A stretch of 5,085 nt of DNA from NCBI GenBank assembly GCA_025352435.1, contig JANXTN010000083.1, forward strand, positions 1 to 5,085. Reading direction: 5' to 3'. Shown one piece after another: positions 3,308 through 5,085 of this stretch (its first letter is position 1; each line of letters starts with the position of its first letter). The translations under genes were made by a program, and so were the position numbers. The notes under the pieces were generated by a model that was given only the letters and a program-made list of their open reading frames with translations, made no database searches and had not been told where the DNA came from. Source of the stretch: Ferruginibacter sp. (GTDB taxonomy: Bacteria > Bacteroidota > Bacteroidia > Chitinophagales > Chitinophagaceae).

Positions 3308-5085
3308 ATTATTTGTTTGCGTACTGTTTTATCTGCTGCTTTTATTTGTACAGTGTATGTGCCTTTTGCCCAATTTCCTGATTGTATTTTAATCTGTGCC
3401 TTTCCAAAGGAAAGCATAACATTTTTGTTGTACATTAATTGCCCTAGTTTGTTGTAAACCTGCACCTGTGCATTGTCAGCCTTAAAGTCGTGTAGGTTTA
3501 TGGTGAATGGATTGCCTATTGGGTTTGGAAAAATATCAACTAATCCTTCACCGGTGTTAGTAGGAAAAGGCGGTGGTGGAGGTGGTGCGGGGTTGCAAGT
3601 GCCGTTATTAACTGCAGCAGTTTTTTCTGTACTGTTGTCTTTTGTAACAAGCCATGCATCAGGATCTATCACTACTGTGTCAGCTTTAAAGCCGAGCGAT
3701 CTTGTAAATGTTTGGCCGTTAAAATTATTATCAAGCACAACTGTTTTTTCCTGCGTAGCATTTTTAAATTTTAGCGCCACAGGCAATTTGAAAAATGATA
3801 CAGATGGGTGAGAAGTTGTTTGAGAAAGTTTAATGCTCACACAGTTACTGTCAAGCACATTCCATTTTACCTGATAGCTTGGATAACCCTGCCCGGTATA
3901 CCACTGATCAAAAAAGTAAGTAAGATTTTTGCCACTCTCAGCTTCTAAATTTTTTTTTAAATCTGCAGTTGTTGCATTGCCATATACCAATAAAGGATCT
4001 TGCTGGTAGCGCCTTAATCCTCGTAAAAAAACATCGTCGCCCAAAATAAACCGCAGCATGTACAACAGGTAGCTTCCCTTGTTGTAACTTAATCTACCAC
4101 TAAATATCTGGTTCATGTCGGTGGTATCCATCACTTTTACTGAGCCACCGGGTTGTGAGGTAATATTGCTGATAATATTTTTGCGGTTGGCCAGTGCAGT
4201 GGACGGATATTTTGTCTCCATGTGGAAAGCAGCGAGGTAGGTAGCAAAGCCTTCATTTAACCAAATATCTTCCCAGCTGTTGCAGGTAATTTTATCACCA
4301 AACCACTGGTGACCCAGCTCATGTGCCATCAGAGATTCATCGGGCGTTACAATAAAAGTAGAAGTTTGGTGCTCCATACCGCCGCCCCAGCCAAATTGCA
4401 CATGGCCGTACTTCTCATTTATAAAAGGGTAAGGTCCAAAATTGTTGTGAAATAGTTGCATGGCTTCCAGCACTTTTGGCGTATTTGTTTGAAACAATGC
4501 AAGATTTTCAGGATAACAATAAGTAACCATAGGCAGCCTTACCGAATCTAATTGAATGCTGTTATTAAAGACTGAATAATTGGTAACAGCCATGCAAATT
4601 AAATAAGAAGCAATAGGGTAACGGTGTTTCCAGTGCGTTCTAATTTTATCGCTTGCTACAGCCATTTCGCTTTGTAAAATACCATTGCTGGCAGCTTTAT
4701 AAATAGCAGGTGCTGTAATAAAAATATCTACCGAATCTGCTTTGTCGTTAATCCCGTTTTTACATGGCCACCAGTCTCTTGATCCATAAGATTCACTGAG
4801 CGTCCAAAGTACAGGTGTGCCAGCATGTACATCTTGTATAAACGAGCCAAATCCTGTATTGGCAGGCACTCCCCTGTACCAAATACTTACAGAATCTAAC
4901 ACGTTTGCATTGATGTTACCGGGAAAATTAATTACAAGTGTATTGCTGGGTTGAGAAAAAGTAAGTGTATTTCCATTTCGTTTTACACTATCCGCCACCA
5001 GTGGTGATTGCATATCCAAAGTAATATTTGTAAGAGCAGATGTTGCTTTAAAATAAACAGTAACCTTTCCATCAATATATCTTAC
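3301..5085 (-). CDS. Secreted M1-family zinc aminopeptidase with T9SS type A sorting domain (5' end cut by window)
   Basis: The frame is open to the right edge, so the start, signal peptide and part of the N-terminal beta domain are missing; 594 residues are visible, numbered from the edge. The first visible residues (VRYIDGKVTVYFKA) already look like the M1 N-terminal beta domain. The catalytic domain is complete: substrate-binding GGMEH (235-239, E238), zinc site HELGH (255-259) with third ligand E278 in WLNEG, and catalytic Tyr334 in LSYNKG. Next come a beta region, a linker with six consecutive prolines (501-506), and a C-terminal sorting domain of about 79 residues from VDIFPNP (about 516) to the end, with the typical GTYTVQI and a basic end (KTVRKQIMK). 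Family knowledge: M1 enzymes remove N-terminal residues from peptides; T9SS domains direct export across the outer membrane and are usually removed. The protein likely works at the cell surface or outside. GGMEH differs from the classical GxMEN. Confidence 0.94.
   Translation of the reverse strand, partial: VRYIDGKVTVYFKATSALTNITLDMQSPLVADSVKRNGNTLTFSQPSNTLVINFPGNINANVLDSVSIWYRGVPANTGFGSFIQDVHAGTPVLWTLSESYGSRDWWPCKNGINDKADSVDIFITAPAIYKAASNGILQSEMAVASDKIRTHWKHRYPIASYLICMAVTNYSVFNNSIQLDSVRLPMVTYCYPENLALFQTNTPKVLEAMQLFHNNFGPYPFINEKYGHVQFGWGGGMEHQTSTFIVTPDESLMAHELGHQWFGDKITCNSWEDIWLNEGFATYLAAFHMETKYPSTALANRKNIISNITSQPGGSVKVMDTTDMNQIFSGRLSYNKGSYLLYMLRFILGDDVFLRGLRRYQQDPLLVYGNATTADLKKNLEAESGKNLTYFFDQWYTGQGYPSYQVKWNVLDSNCVSIKLSQTTSHPSVSFFKLPVALKFKNATQEKTVVLDNNFNGQTFTRSLGFKADTVVIDPDAWLVTKDNSTEKTAAVNNGTCNPAPPPPPPFPTNTGEGLVDIFPNPIGNPFTINLHDFKADNAQVQVYNKLGQLMYNKNVMLSFGKAQIKIQSGNWAKGTYTVQIKAADKTVRKQIMK
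3568..3585 (-). repeat. Proline-codon tract in the peptidase linker
   Basis: Six consecutive proline codons (CCA, CCT, CCA, CCA, CCG, CCT on the minus strand) form the hinge between the peptidase part and the T9SS sorting domain. The plus strand therefore reads as a GGT/GGA-rich tract that stands out as G-rich in this AT-rich window. Length variation between strains would be expected at such a tract. Confidence 0.8.

Noticed and set aside
3473..3811. Plus-strand 112-residue open frame with a glycine run
   Set aside because: Antisense to the T9SS domain and proline linker of the peptidase; the glycine run is the reverse complement of the proline codons.
4997..5019. TTG at 5019 or ATG at 5013 as the true start of the M1 peptidase
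   Set aside because: The same frame stays open to the window edge and the upstream residues (VRYIDGKVTVYF...) fit the M1 N-terminal domain, so the start lies outside the window.

Overview
The window is low in G+C and carries seven protein-coding genes, two of them cut by the window edges. Several traits point to a Bacteroidota bacterium, probably Chitinophagaceae or a close relative: a type IX secretion (T9SS) type A sorting domain on the large peptidase, promoter-like TAnnTTTG boxes, AT-rich intergenic DNA and no clear Shine-Dalgarno sequences. The family-level placement is an inference from protein style; no marker gene is present.

Left part (1-1675): a divergent metal-handling module. On the minus strand an SCO1/SenC-type copper chaperone/thioredoxin-fold protein (371-1096) is followed after 8 bp by a Fur-family metalloregulator (1-362, C-terminus cut off by the window). 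On the plus strand, starting 189 bp from the SCO start, is a small four-helix MerC-domain membrane protein (1286-1675). The shared intergenic DNA holds several short inverted repeats and TAnnTTTG-type -7 boxes, one set lying directly over the likely merC-like promoter. The simplest reading is that the Fur-family protein senses a metal and controls both arms; this is an inference.

Middle (1715-2387): a secreted NTF2-like/DUF4440 protein lies downstream of the MerC gene on the plus strand. It converges, with a 13 bp gap, on a minus-strand gene for a small two-helix membrane protein of unknown function. An imperfect long inverted repeat with a nested palindrome covers the start of that small gene.

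Right part (2479-5085): on the minus strand, a membrane-anchored GH25 muramidase follows a large M1-family zinc aminopeptidase with a proline-rich linker and a T9SS sorting domain. The start of the aminopeptidase gene is beyond the window. An AT-rich hairpin with a T-run at its stop codon may end its transcript.

Most of the window is ordinary chromosomal Bacteroidota content. I see no phage, IS, CRISPR, tRNA or rRNA. The part most worth a second look is the Fur/SCO/MerC module and its operator-like intergenic region. No gene-free stretch exceeds 300 bases.
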